From Tumebacillus avium (lineage in GTDB: Bacteria > Bacillota > Bacilli > Tumebacillales > Tumebacillaceae): DNA of 64,000 nt. The notes beneath the pieces were generated by a model, which was not told the DNA's origin, did no database searches, and saw only the letters and a program-made list of their open reading frames with translations. The position numbers and the translations under genes are program-made. The stretch's first letter is position 1, and every line of letters begins with the position of its first letter. Below are positions 55,938 to 62,934 of the stretch, piece after piece. The DNA is taken from the NCBI RefSeq assembly GCF_002162355.1, contig NZ_CP021434.1:900501-964500 (forward strand), in the 5' to 3' direction.

Positions 55938-56645
55938 TTACCACTCGATTCGTTCTCCATCTCGGAAGAATCCTCCGTTCGGCCCTTCCGGCCCAATCGT
56001 CACCAGCCAAAGGATCGACTCGGCCGCTTCCTTGGGCATTCTCGGAGCAGAGGGTCCTCCCATCTCTGTACGAACCCATCCCGGGTCGACCGCGTTGATT
56101 TTGATATCTCCCCTGACTTCTGCGGCGGCCAATTGCGTCAATCCGTTCAAAGCAAGTTTTGACACCTTATAGGCACCTGCGCCCCGCTCCGACATTTCGC
56201 GCATCGATCCCCATTCCGAAGAGATATTGATCACGCGCCCATAGCCGTGCTTTTCCATGAGCGGAACCACGGAACGCAGCACGTGATACGGGCCGAAGAA
56301 GTTCGTTGCCATCGTTCTCTCCACAAGTGCGGGCTCCATCGTCAAAAGTGTTTCCTGTTCATCCAAATAAACCCCGGCATTATTGATCAACACGTCAACT
56401 CTTCCAAACCGCTCCTCGACTGTCCTCACGGCTTGACGAATGCTCTCCGGATCGTTGACGTCCATCCCCACAACCTCAACTTCTAGACCGGACTCCTTCA
56501 GTTTTTGCGCAGCTTCCTGACCCTTCGCCACGTCCCGACTGGTCAAGATGACTTGAAAGCCCTCCACAGCCAATTGTTTGACCAGCTCATATCCAATTCC
56601 CCGATTCCCGCCGGTGACCAGCGCAACTCGTTTTTCCTGTGTCAT
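55938..56645 (-). CDS. Short-chain dehydrogenase/reductase
   Basis: 235 residues, classical SDR. Cofactor motif TGGNRGIG near residue 12, NNAG near 88, catalytic Ser in ISSEWGS, and the AYKVSK motif with Tyr and Lys. Resembles carbonyl reductases of the ketone/aldehyde-reducing type. The promoter has a 19-bp spacer with a TTGGAG-N4-CTCCAA dyad like that of the alcohol dehydrogenase at 42313-43362, so both are probably induced by the same MerR-type regulator. Substrate unknown. Confidence 0.94.
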   Translation of the reverse strand: MTQEKRVALVTGGNRGIGYELVKQLAVEGFQVILTSRDVAKGQEAAQKLKESGLEVEVVGMDVNDPESIRQAVRTVEERFGRVDVLINNAGVYLDEQETLLTMEPALVERTMATNFFGPYHVLRSVVPLMEKHGYGRVINISSEWGSMREMSERGAGAYKVSKLALNGLTQLAAAEVRGDIKINAVDPGWVRTEMGGPSAPRMPKEAAESILWLVTIGPEGPNGGFFRDGERIEW

Positions 56646-56689
56646 GTGTATCCTCCGTTACTTGCCGCGTCATGGCAATGGTTATTGTA

Positions 56690-56720
56690 ATCTTACAAGT
56701 TGGAGTCTACTCCAAGTCAA
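56690..56720 (-). promoter_or_regulatory. MerR-type promoter of the short-chain dehydrogenase gene
   Basis: On the minus strand, TTGACT (56715-56720) and TAAGAT (56690-56695) are 19 bp apart. The spacer holds the dyad GTTGGAG-N4-CTCCAAG (56699-56716, one mismatch). Confidence 0.75.
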
Positions 56721-56750
56721 CTATAACAAAGCCACGCATAGCTAACAAAA

Positions 56751-56778
56751 AAGCATCAACTCAGGAGAGTTAATGCTT
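56751..56778 (-). terminator. Terminator upstream of the short-chain dehydrogenase promoter
   Basis: On the minus strand, AAGCATTAACTC pairs with GAGTTGATGCTT (one mismatch) and is followed by TTTT. It would end transcripts from the broken membrane gene to its right. A second hairpin, GGCCAGG/CCTGGCC, lies at about 56794-56818. Confidence 0.75.
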
Positions 56779-56923
56779 AAAAACATGCAAAAGGGCCAGG
56801 AATATTTCACCTGGCCATACATGTTTGCCATATGGCATTCGCCCGACGGGCTAAATCATTTCTTGAACTTAGCTTAGCACGCTTCAGAAGTCCTCGTCAA
56901 TTACTGCGAATGGTGGTCATACT

Positions 56924-57345
56924 TCAATGAAATCGCTTAAATCTGTGCAATCTCCACTGCGCCAGTCCCCACATGGATGCCCCCAGAACTAGACATTGAA
57001 TCACAACATTCTGCAACTCCGTCACAGGTACGATGGTTTTATTAAAAAGGAACACATTAAACAGCTGAGTCAATGATCCTCCCGTCAAAACTTGACTGCT
57101 AGTATAGACGCCCACGGCCGCGAGCGACCAACTTGAATTCGCAAATAGGACCATGGCCAAGAAGCCAAACCCAACGAAAAAAAGGACTGTACACCATGTT
57201 GTACCGCCAGCGGCCAAAGAAGTTCTTCTTCCGATGCCTGATCCAGCACCGACAGGATTATGATCACTGTTACCAAGTACACCAGAAGGAAACAACCCAG
57301 ACGGAGAATCCCTATCTCCCATTTTCCCAAAGGAAAACTGAACAA
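56924..57345 (-). pseudogene. Frameshifted small membrane protein gene
   Basis: Two overlapping minus frames carry parts of one hydrophobic protein. The first, from TTG 57345, gives KWEIGILRLGCFLLVYLVTV and then DQASEEELLWPLA. After a frame change near 57200-57220 the second continues TTWCTVLFFVGFGFLAMVLF and on to a basic end. Together they make about 135 residues with four to five membrane helices. The family is not recognised. The break could be true decay or a sequencing error; the surrounding relics favour decay. Confidence 0.5.
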
Positions 57346-57467
57346 CGTCTCACTCTAAGCGCGGTACTCAAAAACACTTCGTTCCCCCTGGGTTCACGCT
57401 TCCCAAGAAATATTACCGTACCGTCAAAACTCCAAGCCGGGATGCGTACTCATAGGCTTGGCGTATT

Positions 57468-57620
57468 TTAGTTCTGAGATTTTATTTCAGTCCAAATGAT
57501 CTTGTCTGCCCCAGATTCAGATGACATGTAAGAAATTGACGTTCCTTTCAGTTGGGCCAGAGGTTCATCAACTGAAATAAAGGTTCTAATACAAATGTTG
57601 TGGTGAGGCGCGCGAGGCAA
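57468..57620 (-). pseudogene. Relic C-terminal coding fragment
   Basis: A 50-codon open stretch on the minus strand bounded by stops. It reads RTFISVDEPLAQLKGTSISY followed by a soluble, charged end (KIIWTEIKSQN). The composition is protein-like, but there is no ribosome binding site and an in-frame stop lies just upstream (57624-57626). It looks like the tail of a deleted gene that preceded the broken membrane gene. Family not recognised. Apart from this fragment, nothing else is seen between 57346 and 57746. Confidence 0.35.
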
Positions 57621-57746
57621 TATCTAGGTCTGTGAGTCAGGAAATTTACCCTAACGAAAGTGGACACAAGTTGGGTGGACTGTATAGGATTGTATGATTC
57701 ATAATTTGCGGTACGTTAATTGAACGAGAATAACATTTTGCAACAC

Positions 57747-57775
57747 TTGTATGCATTTATCTATTTTGTTATTAT
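57747..57775 (+). promoter_or_regulatory. Candidate promoter of the 49-residue Cys/His peptide gene
   Basis: TTGTAT at 57747-57752, 17-bp spacer, TATTAT at 57770-57775. Confidence 0.45.
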
Positions 57776-57818
57776 TGTTATTAGATCTATTCAATGATAT
57801 TCAGGAGGTGATAAGAAG

Positions 57819-57968
57819 ATGGCAGTTAAACATACTCCAACGGGAATTGTACATAGTGGAGCAAAAGGTGGCACTACTGGCTGTGGGTTTAATACCAATG
57901 AGCACCCAAGCCACTGGGTTGAAAGTTACTCCCAGATTACCTGTGACAAAAACGGTTGCAAAAACTAG
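57819..57968 (+). CDS. Small Cys/His protein, 49 aa
   Basis: Begins at ATG 57819, 8-9 nt after AGGAGGTG. The 49 residues include GGTTGCGFNT, HPSHW and ITCDKNGCKN, with Cys at 22, 42 and 47 and His at 5, 12, 29 and 32. The spacing (His, then T-x-C-G, P-x-H-W, T-C, C) is like small zinc-binding proteins seen in actinobacteria and phages. It has no FxLD or double-Gly leader, so I do not call it a lanthipeptide, although the Thr/Cys content would allow another ribosomal peptide class. A long hairpin follows the stop. No recognised partner genes. Confidence 0.6.
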   Translation: MAVKHTPTGIVHSGAKGGTTGCGFNTNEHPSHWVESYSQITCDKNGCKN

Positions 57969-57979
57969 CCATTACTTAG

Positions 57980-58016
57980 CAAGATCCTGTTCACTCACTA
58001 TGGGGACAGGATCTTG
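57980..58016 (+). terminator. Hairpin after the 49-residue peptide gene
   Basis: CAAGATCCTGT pairs with ACAGGATCTTG across a 15-nt loop. The following T-tract is weak. Confidence 0.55.
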
Positions 58017-58254
58017 TCATTTGAGCCGTGAAAACGCTTGCCTGACTTTCAGTCTTAGAAAGGCTCTTCGCAAAATCAACTAGATCTTGACCGCGCAAAA
58101 CTGGTGATGCCTCGATCGGTTTTGCCATCATATTCCCTCTCCAAATACTCCTTCCGTCCACTGCGTCCCCCTTCCAAACAAGTGGTAAAAACCAGAAAAA
58201 GTTTAACGCAACGGCTAGTCTTTGTATAGAATCAATTGTTCGTGTGTTTTGTCA

Positions 58255-58388
58255 CCAATGTATGTGACAATCTTCTTCTTAAAATTGACTTTACAGGTAC
58301 CAGTAGAACCGACAAGAGTCGCCTCTGCTGGTTTATTTTATTTTTAAGAACTCCCTGTAACCCCATCGTCACGAGGTGAAAATTCATG
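58255..58388 (+). repeat. Dispersed intergenic repeat, copy A
   Basis: Contains TGACAATCTTCTTCTTAAA, ATTGACTTTACAGG, a terminator hairpin (58299-58331 plus T-rich tail) and an end of CGTCACGAGGTGAAAATTCATG. The same elements recur in order at 61392-61524, and the first half at 58789-58843. The end looks like a ribosome binding site plus ATG, here opening a 10-codon ORF (58386-58418) just before the 58422 gene. The stretch 58017-58254 shows nothing recognisable. Confidence 0.65.
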
Positions 58389-58421
58389 TTCCAAAAGTCC
58401 GAAGAAGAGGCTGACTAACAG

Positions 58422-58751
58422 ATGAAGAAAGTGCCGGCATTTACACCGCGTATCGTCCAAGTTGCTTTTGAAAACTCAGCAGCGGAAGATCCCTATACGT
58501 TTTTCGAAGAAGGGCTGCTCTACCATCCACATCTGGTGATCACCCGATATGAAAAGCAGTTGCAAACAGATACCGTCACCTTCATGATTTGGCGTGTTGT
58601 CCAATGCCCCGCATCAGAGTACTTCACGCGTGAGAAGACGTTTTCTCAAGACATGCTGTTTAAGGATTCAGAGGATTTACTCTTGGATATGGTTCACCTC
58701 ACCGTCGCTGATTTTCTGAACAAGTACCTCGTTCAAACGAAAATGACCTGA
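58422..58751 (+). CDS. Hypothetical protein, 109 aa
   Basis: No family recognised. An acidic, soluble protein (FENSAAEDPYTFFEEGLLYH; ending DFLNKYLVQTKMT) with no signal peptide. Its ribosome binding site is weak (AAGAGG) and a 10-codon ORF with a good site (GAGGTGAA, ATG 58386) ends 4 nt before its ATG, so coupling is possible. The last bases of the gene and about 40 bp beyond are repeated at 59853-59904, showing that a second copy once existed nearby. Confidence 0.5.
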   Translation: MKKVPAFTPRIVQVAFENSAAEDPYTFFEEGLLYHPHLVITRYEKQLQTDTVTFMIWRVVQCPASEYFTREKTFSQDMLFKDSEDLLLDMVHLTVADFLNKYLVQTKMT

Positions 58752-58781
58752 ATTCGGATATACCCGAGCTCAGGTCATTGT
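58730..58781 (+). repeat. 3'-end repeat, copy 1
   Basis: CGTTCAAACGAAAATGACCTGA and the following ATTCGGATA-ACCCGAGCTCAGG stretch are repeated almost exactly at 59853-59904. AGCTCAGGTCATT can pair with AATGACCTGA, forming a hairpin. Confidence 0.65.
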
Positions 58782-58788
58782 CTCGATC

Positions 58789-58843
58789 GCGTGACAATCT
58801 TCTTCTCAATATTGACTTTACAGGCACCCGCAGAACTGACAGA
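58789..58843 (+). repeat. Dispersed intergenic repeat, copy B (first half)
   Basis: TGACAATCTTCTTCTCAATA, TTGACTTTACAGGCACC, GCAGAACTGACAG match copy A at 58264-58315 and copy C at 61399-61447. The second half is missing and replaced by the terminator of the lipoprotein gene. Confidence 0.6.
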
Positions 58844-58846
58844 AAG

Positions 58847-58874
58847 CACCCCTAGTATCAATACTAGGGGTGCA
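58847..58874 (-). terminator. Terminator of the lipoprotein gene
   Basis: GCACCCCTAGT pairs with ACTAGGGGTGC; on the minus strand it is followed by TTTC. Confidence 0.7.
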
Positions 58875-58891
58875 AGCTTCACAATGGCTAC

Positions 58892-59554
58892 TTATTTTTC
58901 CAGCCAAGGACAGCCACCGAGAAGTACGATTTTCCAAGGAGCGCCTTCCTTCTCTTGAATCAGATGAACAGCATAGCGGTTCAATCCGTTTCGCATGTCG
59001 GTACTTTCCGGTGACAATGTGCCGCGCAGCTGAAAATTCATTTCTAAGTAAATCACTTTTCTCGCAAAGGCACCGTCTGTTTCTCCTTCAACAGGAGCGA
59101 TCTCGGTGATGTCTGCTGCTCGTACGAATTCGCTGGCGATTACCTCTACTAGCACGTTGCGAGTTGGCTCATTTTTATACTTTGGATAGATATAGCCGCT
59201 CAACAGTTCGACCGCTTCATCGTACTTCTGCTCACCGCGTAACTTGAAAAATCGCCAAGCTACTTCTTCGGGGCCGCTGTCGGGCGGCGTTGTGAGGATT
59301 TGCAGGCCGTTTTTTGACAGATACAATTGGCCGTCCGTTCCCATTTTCATACCGGCAGGCGCTGATGTGGGCGGCGTGGTGGGGGAAGATGGATTGGAAG
59401 GTGGAGCAGGGACTGCTTCTGGTTGCTCTTGTTGTCCTTCAGCCGGAGAAAACTCGCCAGCTTCTCCACAACCAGTTATCAGAATGATGACGAGAGCAAG
59501 AACGAAGAAACGACCGGCAGCAGCACTGACCTTGCGAAAAAATAGAGTCATCAT
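58892..59554 (-). CDS. Lipoprotein of unknown function
   Basis: About 220 residues. Lipoprotein signal with lipobox LITGCG (Cys ~29), then a Pro/Gln-rich linker (PAPPSNPSSPTTPPTSAPAG), then a globular domain (~85-220; EEVAWRFFKLRGEQKYDEAV). The domain resembles DUF4829/NTF2-like extracellular modules with a terminal WKIVLLGGCPWLEK. Start is ATG 59554 or 59551, both after AAAAGGGG; an upstream extension lacks a signal-like start. It is probably a surface protein; partners are unknown. Confidence 0.82.
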   Translation of the reverse strand: MMTLFFRKVSAAAGRFFVLALVIILITGCGEAGEFSPAEGQQEQPEAVPAPPSNPSSPTTPPTSAPAGMKMGTDGQLYLSKNGLQILTTPPDSGPEEVAWRFFKLRGEQKYDEAVELLSGYIYPKYKNEPTRNVLVEVIASEFVRAADITEIAPVEGETDGAFARKVIYLEMNFQLRGTLSPESTDMRNGLNRYAVHLIQEKEGAPWKIVLLGGCPWLEK

Positions 59555-59583
59555 CAGAAGCCCCTTAAAAAGTAATGGAAATT

Positions 59584-59784
59584 TTAATTCTGAATGAAAA
59601 TTTGGGTCGCAGCTTGACGACCTCCATATGAAGAGTACCATTTCTTGATGATATCACCATACCACATTCCGTTCAGGGCATCCTGATAGGTTCCGTTTTG
59701 CGACATCAAACTGCCGGGAGAGTTATTTGAAATAACTAAAACACCGATCCATTTATAACACGTAAAAATACCATTCGTCAACAA
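59584..59784 (-). pseudogene. Possible relic ORF upstream of the lipoprotein gene
   Basis: A 66-codon frame ending DIIKKWYSSYGGRQAATQIF and a few more residues, with no ribosome binding site. The final part looks protein-like, so this may be the tail of a deleted gene. Nothing else is recognisable in 59642-59850. Confidence 0.25.
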
Positions 59785-59852
59785 AGGTAAAACTGGATCG
59801 TATTGTTATTTGATGCGAAACTAAAGTGGGACGAAACTGTCCATTGTCAATC

Positions 59853-59904
59853 ATCGTTCAAACGAAAGTGACCTGATTCGGATACACCCGAGCTCAGGTC
59901 ATTG
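59853..59904 (+). repeat. 3'-end repeat, copy 2 (remnant of a second 58422-type gene)
   Basis: CGTTCAAACGAAAGTGACCTGA and the following GATTCGGATACACCCGAGCT match the end of the 58422-58751 gene and its 3' flank. The rest of the coding region is absent here. Confidence 0.6.
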
Positions 59905-60022
59905 TTTGTTCGTGAATCTAAAACATATACAATCGAATAAAAGTAATCTATAATTATTAAAACGGTTACTTCCCATCATGCTAACAGCATTCATAGACAA
60001 ACTACAGACGGAGGTAGGTCTG

Positions 60023-61207
60023 ATGTCTACACTTGAAAATACAGCGGTCACCGATGCAGGAAAAATCCCATTGGGCAGACGCATTGGAGAACTCATCAAT
60101 GAACAAGGCGATGCCAACTCCATCCGCAAATTCGCCGATCAAATCGGCCTCAATCGCGAAACCCTTCGCAAGATGGTCACCGAAGGCCGCCATATCGCCC
60201 CTTCCGAATTGAGACAGATCGCCGAAGGGCTGCAGATGCCGGTTGAGCGGATCAAACAGATTGATACGGAGAAGACAGAGCGCGAGTTGAAGTCACTGTT
60301 CCATGCGAAGAAAAGAACAAAAGTGATGCTCATGCGTACGCTTGAGTTGGCACGCTACTTGGTCAGCGTTGCAAAAGGTGTGACGGAGCGATGCCAGAGT
60401 ATCAACTACCTCGGCCAGGCTCAGTACTTGCTGGAACAATACGACGAAGCTCACGAAAACTGGTTGCGCGCTCTCGATCTCGCGAAAGAAATTCTAATGG
60501 AATACGGAGAAACCAGTCTGCTGCACCATGTGACCAAGAACTTAATGGCTACATACACTCTCCGTCGAGAGTACAGCAACATTGAGGAACTGTTGCAAGT
60601 TGTGGAAAGTGTATTTTCAACCAACCCGAGCGCCATGGGCTTGGCTTGCTATACCCGGATGAAGATGCATGAGGTGCGAGGGAATCATGAGCGGGCAAAG
60701 AAGTATGCCTACGCAGCTCTCGAATACTACAAACAAACTTACGACAACGAGCAGATCGGTCGTGCAATTGTCAACGTTGCACATTTTGAGTTTGCCTCAA
60801 AGAATTATGAGGAGGCAGACAAATTGTTACGTGACTCTCTACCACTATTAGAGCCGTTCGACTACTCCTTTATTTTTGCTGTCAATGAACTTGTAAAAGT
60901 AATGATAAAACGCGGGAAACACTCTGCTGCCAAAGCGATGATTGAAGAGCATTTTGAGTTGGCAAAACAATATCACGATTTTTATGGTCGTCTCCAAATA
61001 TCAAACACTGTAGCAACAAGGAATCCCCACTTTGCAGAAAAGACGCTGAACGACACAACAGTAAGTGCATCAGTTCGACAACTTGCTTGCAAGTGTTTGA
61101 TCAGCTATTACAGCTCAATTGATGACGCAGAATCAGTGTTAAGATATTATAAGATGGAGCGCATCTACTCAAATAGAGACAGCGAATATTTTAACTGGGA
61201 GGCGTAG
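60023..61207 (+). CDS. RRNPP-type regulator (HTH plus TPR repeats)
   Basis: 394 residues. The N-terminal XRE-like helix-turn-helix (~10-70; IRKFADQIGLNRETLRKMVT) is followed by a long region of TPR-like helical pairs (~100-390; YLGQAQYLLEQYDEAHENWL, KNYEEADKLLRDSLPLLEP). This layout matches peptide-sensing regulators of the PlcR/NprR/AimR/Rap superfamily. ATG 60023 follows GGAGGT; the frame is open 15 codons upstream. A secreted-propeptide-like ORF starts 3 nt after its stop, the classic receptor-signal arrangement. It would bind the re-imported peptide and control transcription; targets are unknown. Confidence 0.85.
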   Translation: MSTLENTAVTDAGKIPLGRRIGELINEQGDANSIRKFADQIGLNRETLRKMVTEGRHIAPSELRQIAEGLQMPVERIKQIDTEKTERELKSLFHAKKRTKVMLMRTLELARYLVSVAKGVTERCQSINYLGQAQYLLEQYDEAHENWLRALDLAKEILMEYGETSLLHHVTKNLMATYTLRREYSNIEELLQVVESVFSTNPSAMGLACYTRMKMHEVRGNHERAKKYAYAALEYYKQTYDNEQIGRAIVNVAHFEFASKNYEEADKLLRDSLPLLEPFDYSFIFAVNELVKVMIKRGKHSAAKAMIEEHFELAKQYHDFYGRLQISNTVATRNPHFAEKTLNDTTVSASVRQLACKCLISYYSSIDDAESVLRYYKMERIYSNRDSEYFNWEA

Positions 61208-61210
61208 TGA

Positions 61211-61348
61211 TTGAAAAAGCAATTGGCAACAGGATTATTAGTTGTGGCGGTAGGATTTGCTTTCTTGTTCACAGCGGTCGAGAAAAATCAAACAATCGTT
61301 GCGGATACAATCCCCCCAATCCCGTTTAGTGTCGTCAACGGTCTGTAA
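61211..61348 (+). CDS. Phr/PapR-like signalling propeptide (45 aa)
   Basis: TTG start at 61211, 8 nt after GGGAGG at the end of the regulator gene. The product begins MKKQLATGLLVVAVGFAFLF, a short signal peptide. A hydrophilic spacer (EKNQTIVA) and the C-terminal DTIPPIPFSVVNGL follow, from which a short oligopeptide could be cut. Size, export signal and position directly after an HTH-TPR regulator are those of Phr, PapR and NprX precursors. A frame starting at GTG 61207 is also open but lacks a signal peptide. The mature peptide cannot be fixed from sequence. Confidence 0.78.
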   Translation: MKKQLATGLLVVAVGFAFLFTAVEKNQTIVADTIPPIPFSVVNGL

Positions 61349-61356
61349 TGAACATT

Positions 61357-61388
61357 TTCCCTCGCCATTTATGGCGAGGCTTTTTTTT
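61357..61388 (+). terminator. Terminator of the RRNPP operon
   Basis: CCTCGCCAT-TT-ATGGCGAGG followed by CT8. Confidence 0.93.
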
Positions 61389-61391
61389 CCA

Positions 61392-61524
61392 AAAGAATGT
61401 AACCATCTTCTTCTCAACATTGACCGTACAGAAACCAGCAGAACCGACAAGAATCGGCTCTGCTGGTTTATTTTATTTTCAGGAGATTCCTATCGTCCTA
61501 TCGTTACGAGGTGAAAGTCCATGC
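61392..61524 (+). repeat. Dispersed intergenic repeat, copy C
   Basis: GTAACCATCTTCTTCTCAA, a TTGACCGTACAG element, the hairpin ACCAGCAGAACCGA/TCGGCTCTGCTGGT (61434-61467) with TTATTTTATTTT, and the end CGTTACGAGGTGAAAGTCCATG match copy A at 58255-58388. The terminal ATG (61522) opens only a short frame. Confidence 0.65.
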
Positions 61525-61569
61525 CTTCGCCATTCGGGACTTGCACCTTATAGACAGAACACATGAATA

Positions 61570-61592
61570 ACCCCATGACATCATCATGGGGT
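61570..61592. terminator. Hairpin after pgi
   Basis: ACCCCATGA pairs with TCATGGGGT around CATCA, next to the pgi stop codon. The T-tract on the minus strand is poor, so efficiency is uncertain. Confidence 0.5.
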
Positions 61593-61593
61593 C

Positions 61594-62901
61594 TTACAGC
61601 GTGCTGCCCGACTTGCCCAAAAGCTTAAACATATTGCGTTTTGACATCTCGACACCAGGCTGGTCAAACGGATTCACCCCTAGCAGGTATCCACTCAGTG
61701 CGCACGCTTTTTCAAAAAAATAGAACAGGTGTCCAACATGTTGTGCATCCAGTCTCGGAATTCGGAGCACCAGATTGGGCACATCGCCTTCAGTATGAGC
61801 TTGTAAGGCACCAAAAAACGCTTGTTCATTCACAAAGTTAAGCGTTTTCCCGGCCAAATAATTGAGTTCATCCGGATCGCCAGCCAACTCCGGCAATTCC
61901 ACGTTACAGTGTGCATCCTCCACCCAAAGTATCGTCTCAAACAAATGACGCGGACCTTGCTGAACGTATTGACCTATCGAATGCAGATCGGTCGTAAACT
62001 GCACAGAGGCGGGAAAAATCCCCTTCCCATCCTTTCCTTCACTTTCCCCAAACAACTGCTTCCACCATTCTGCAAACAGCGCCATGCCCGGTTCATACGA
62101 TACCAAAATCTCGATTAGTTTGCCTTGGTTTAGCAATTTGTTGCGAGCGACCGCATACTGATAGCAAATGTTTTGAGTTAGATCGCAGGTACTGTATTGA
62201 TCACGTGCATCCCTGGCGCCACGCAACATGCTTTGAATATCAATTCCTGCCACCGCCATCGGCAACAGCCCGACAGGCGTGAGTACAGAGTAGCGTCCGG
62301 CGACATCTTCCGGTATGTCAAATGTCCGATAATCACCCGCCTCGGAGATCCGGCGCAAATTTCCTTTAGACCGGTCTGTCGTTGCAATGATTCGGCGTGC
62401 TGTTTCCTTTGCACCATACTTGTTGTGCATCCAACCCAGTACGATACGAAAGGCGATCGCCGTCTCAGTTGTCGTCCCTGACTTGGAAATCACATTGACG
62501 ATGACGTCCCTGTCTTCTAGAATCGACAAAAGGCCCTTTATATAGGAAGCGGACAGATTTTGACCCAAAAAATATATCTCTGGACCGTTTCTTTGCTCAG
62601 GTGGCAATTGGTTGCGAAACGGGTGAGTAAGCATCTCAATCCCCGCTCGTCCCCCCGCATAAGACCCTCCAATACCAATGACGAGCAGTACGTCTGCCTT
62701 TCCTCGGATGTATGCAGCCGCCCCAAGCAGTTCTTCTGCCAGTTCGCCGCTCTCTGCAGGAGGATCGATCCACCCGAGAAACCCATGTCCCGCACTGCCA
62801 CCGTTTTGATGAAGATAATCGTGTGCTTGTTGAACCTGCTCCAGAATACTTTCATCGAATCGCAAATCGATTGCCGTTGCTTCAAGTCTAATTTTTGACA
62901 C
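61594..62901 (-). CDS. pgi: Glucose-6-phosphate isomerase
   Basis: 435 residues, the short Firmicute-type PGI. Substrate-loop motifs include VIGIGGSYAGGRAGIEML, NVISKSGTTTETAIAFR and the C-terminal GVNPFDQPGVEMSKRNMF with conserved Gln and Lys. It interconverts glucose-6-phosphate and fructose-6-phosphate. It lies 33 nt after a B12/radical SAM gene on the same strand with no terminator between, so it is probably co-transcribed with it. This is an unusual context for a housekeeping pgi and may mean that it is a second, pathway-specific copy (inference). Confidence 0.95.
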   Translation of the reverse strand: MSKIRLEATAIDLRFDESILEQVQQAHDYLHQNGGSAGHGFLGWIDPPAESGELAEELLGAAAYIRGKADVLLVIGIGGSYAGGRAGIEMLTHPFRNQLPPEQRNGPEIYFLGQNLSASYIKGLLSILEDRDVIVNVISKSGTTTETAIAFRIVLGWMHNKYGAKETARRIIATTDRSKGNLRRISEAGDYRTFDIPEDVAGRYSVLTPVGLLPMAVAGIDIQSMLRGARDARDQYSTCDLTQNICYQYAVARNKLLNQGKLIEILVSYEPGMALFAEWWKQLFGESEGKDGKGIFPASVQFTTDLHSIGQYVQQGPRHLFETILWVEDAHCNVELPELAGDPDELNYLAGKTLNFVNEQAFFGALQAHTEGDVPNLVLRIPRLDAQHVGHLFYFFEKACALSGYLLGVNPFDQPGVEMSKRNMFKLLGKSGSTL

Positions 62902-62934
62902 CGACCCCTCTTTTGAAACCTTATGCTGCTGGTT

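Noticed and set aside
55772..55996. 74-codon minus frame between the PadR and SDR genes
   Set aside because: It covers a terminator hairpin and the PadR promoter dyad and has no ribosome binding site.
57819..57968. Third lanthipeptide precursor
   Set aside because: It lacks an FxLD or double-Gly leader and its Cys/His spacing fits a small zinc-binding protein better.
61207..61326. Alternative GTG-started frame in the propeptide region
   Set aside because: It gives a Cys/Arg-rich peptide without a signal sequence; the TTG 61211 frame has a signal peptide and a well-spaced ribosome binding site.
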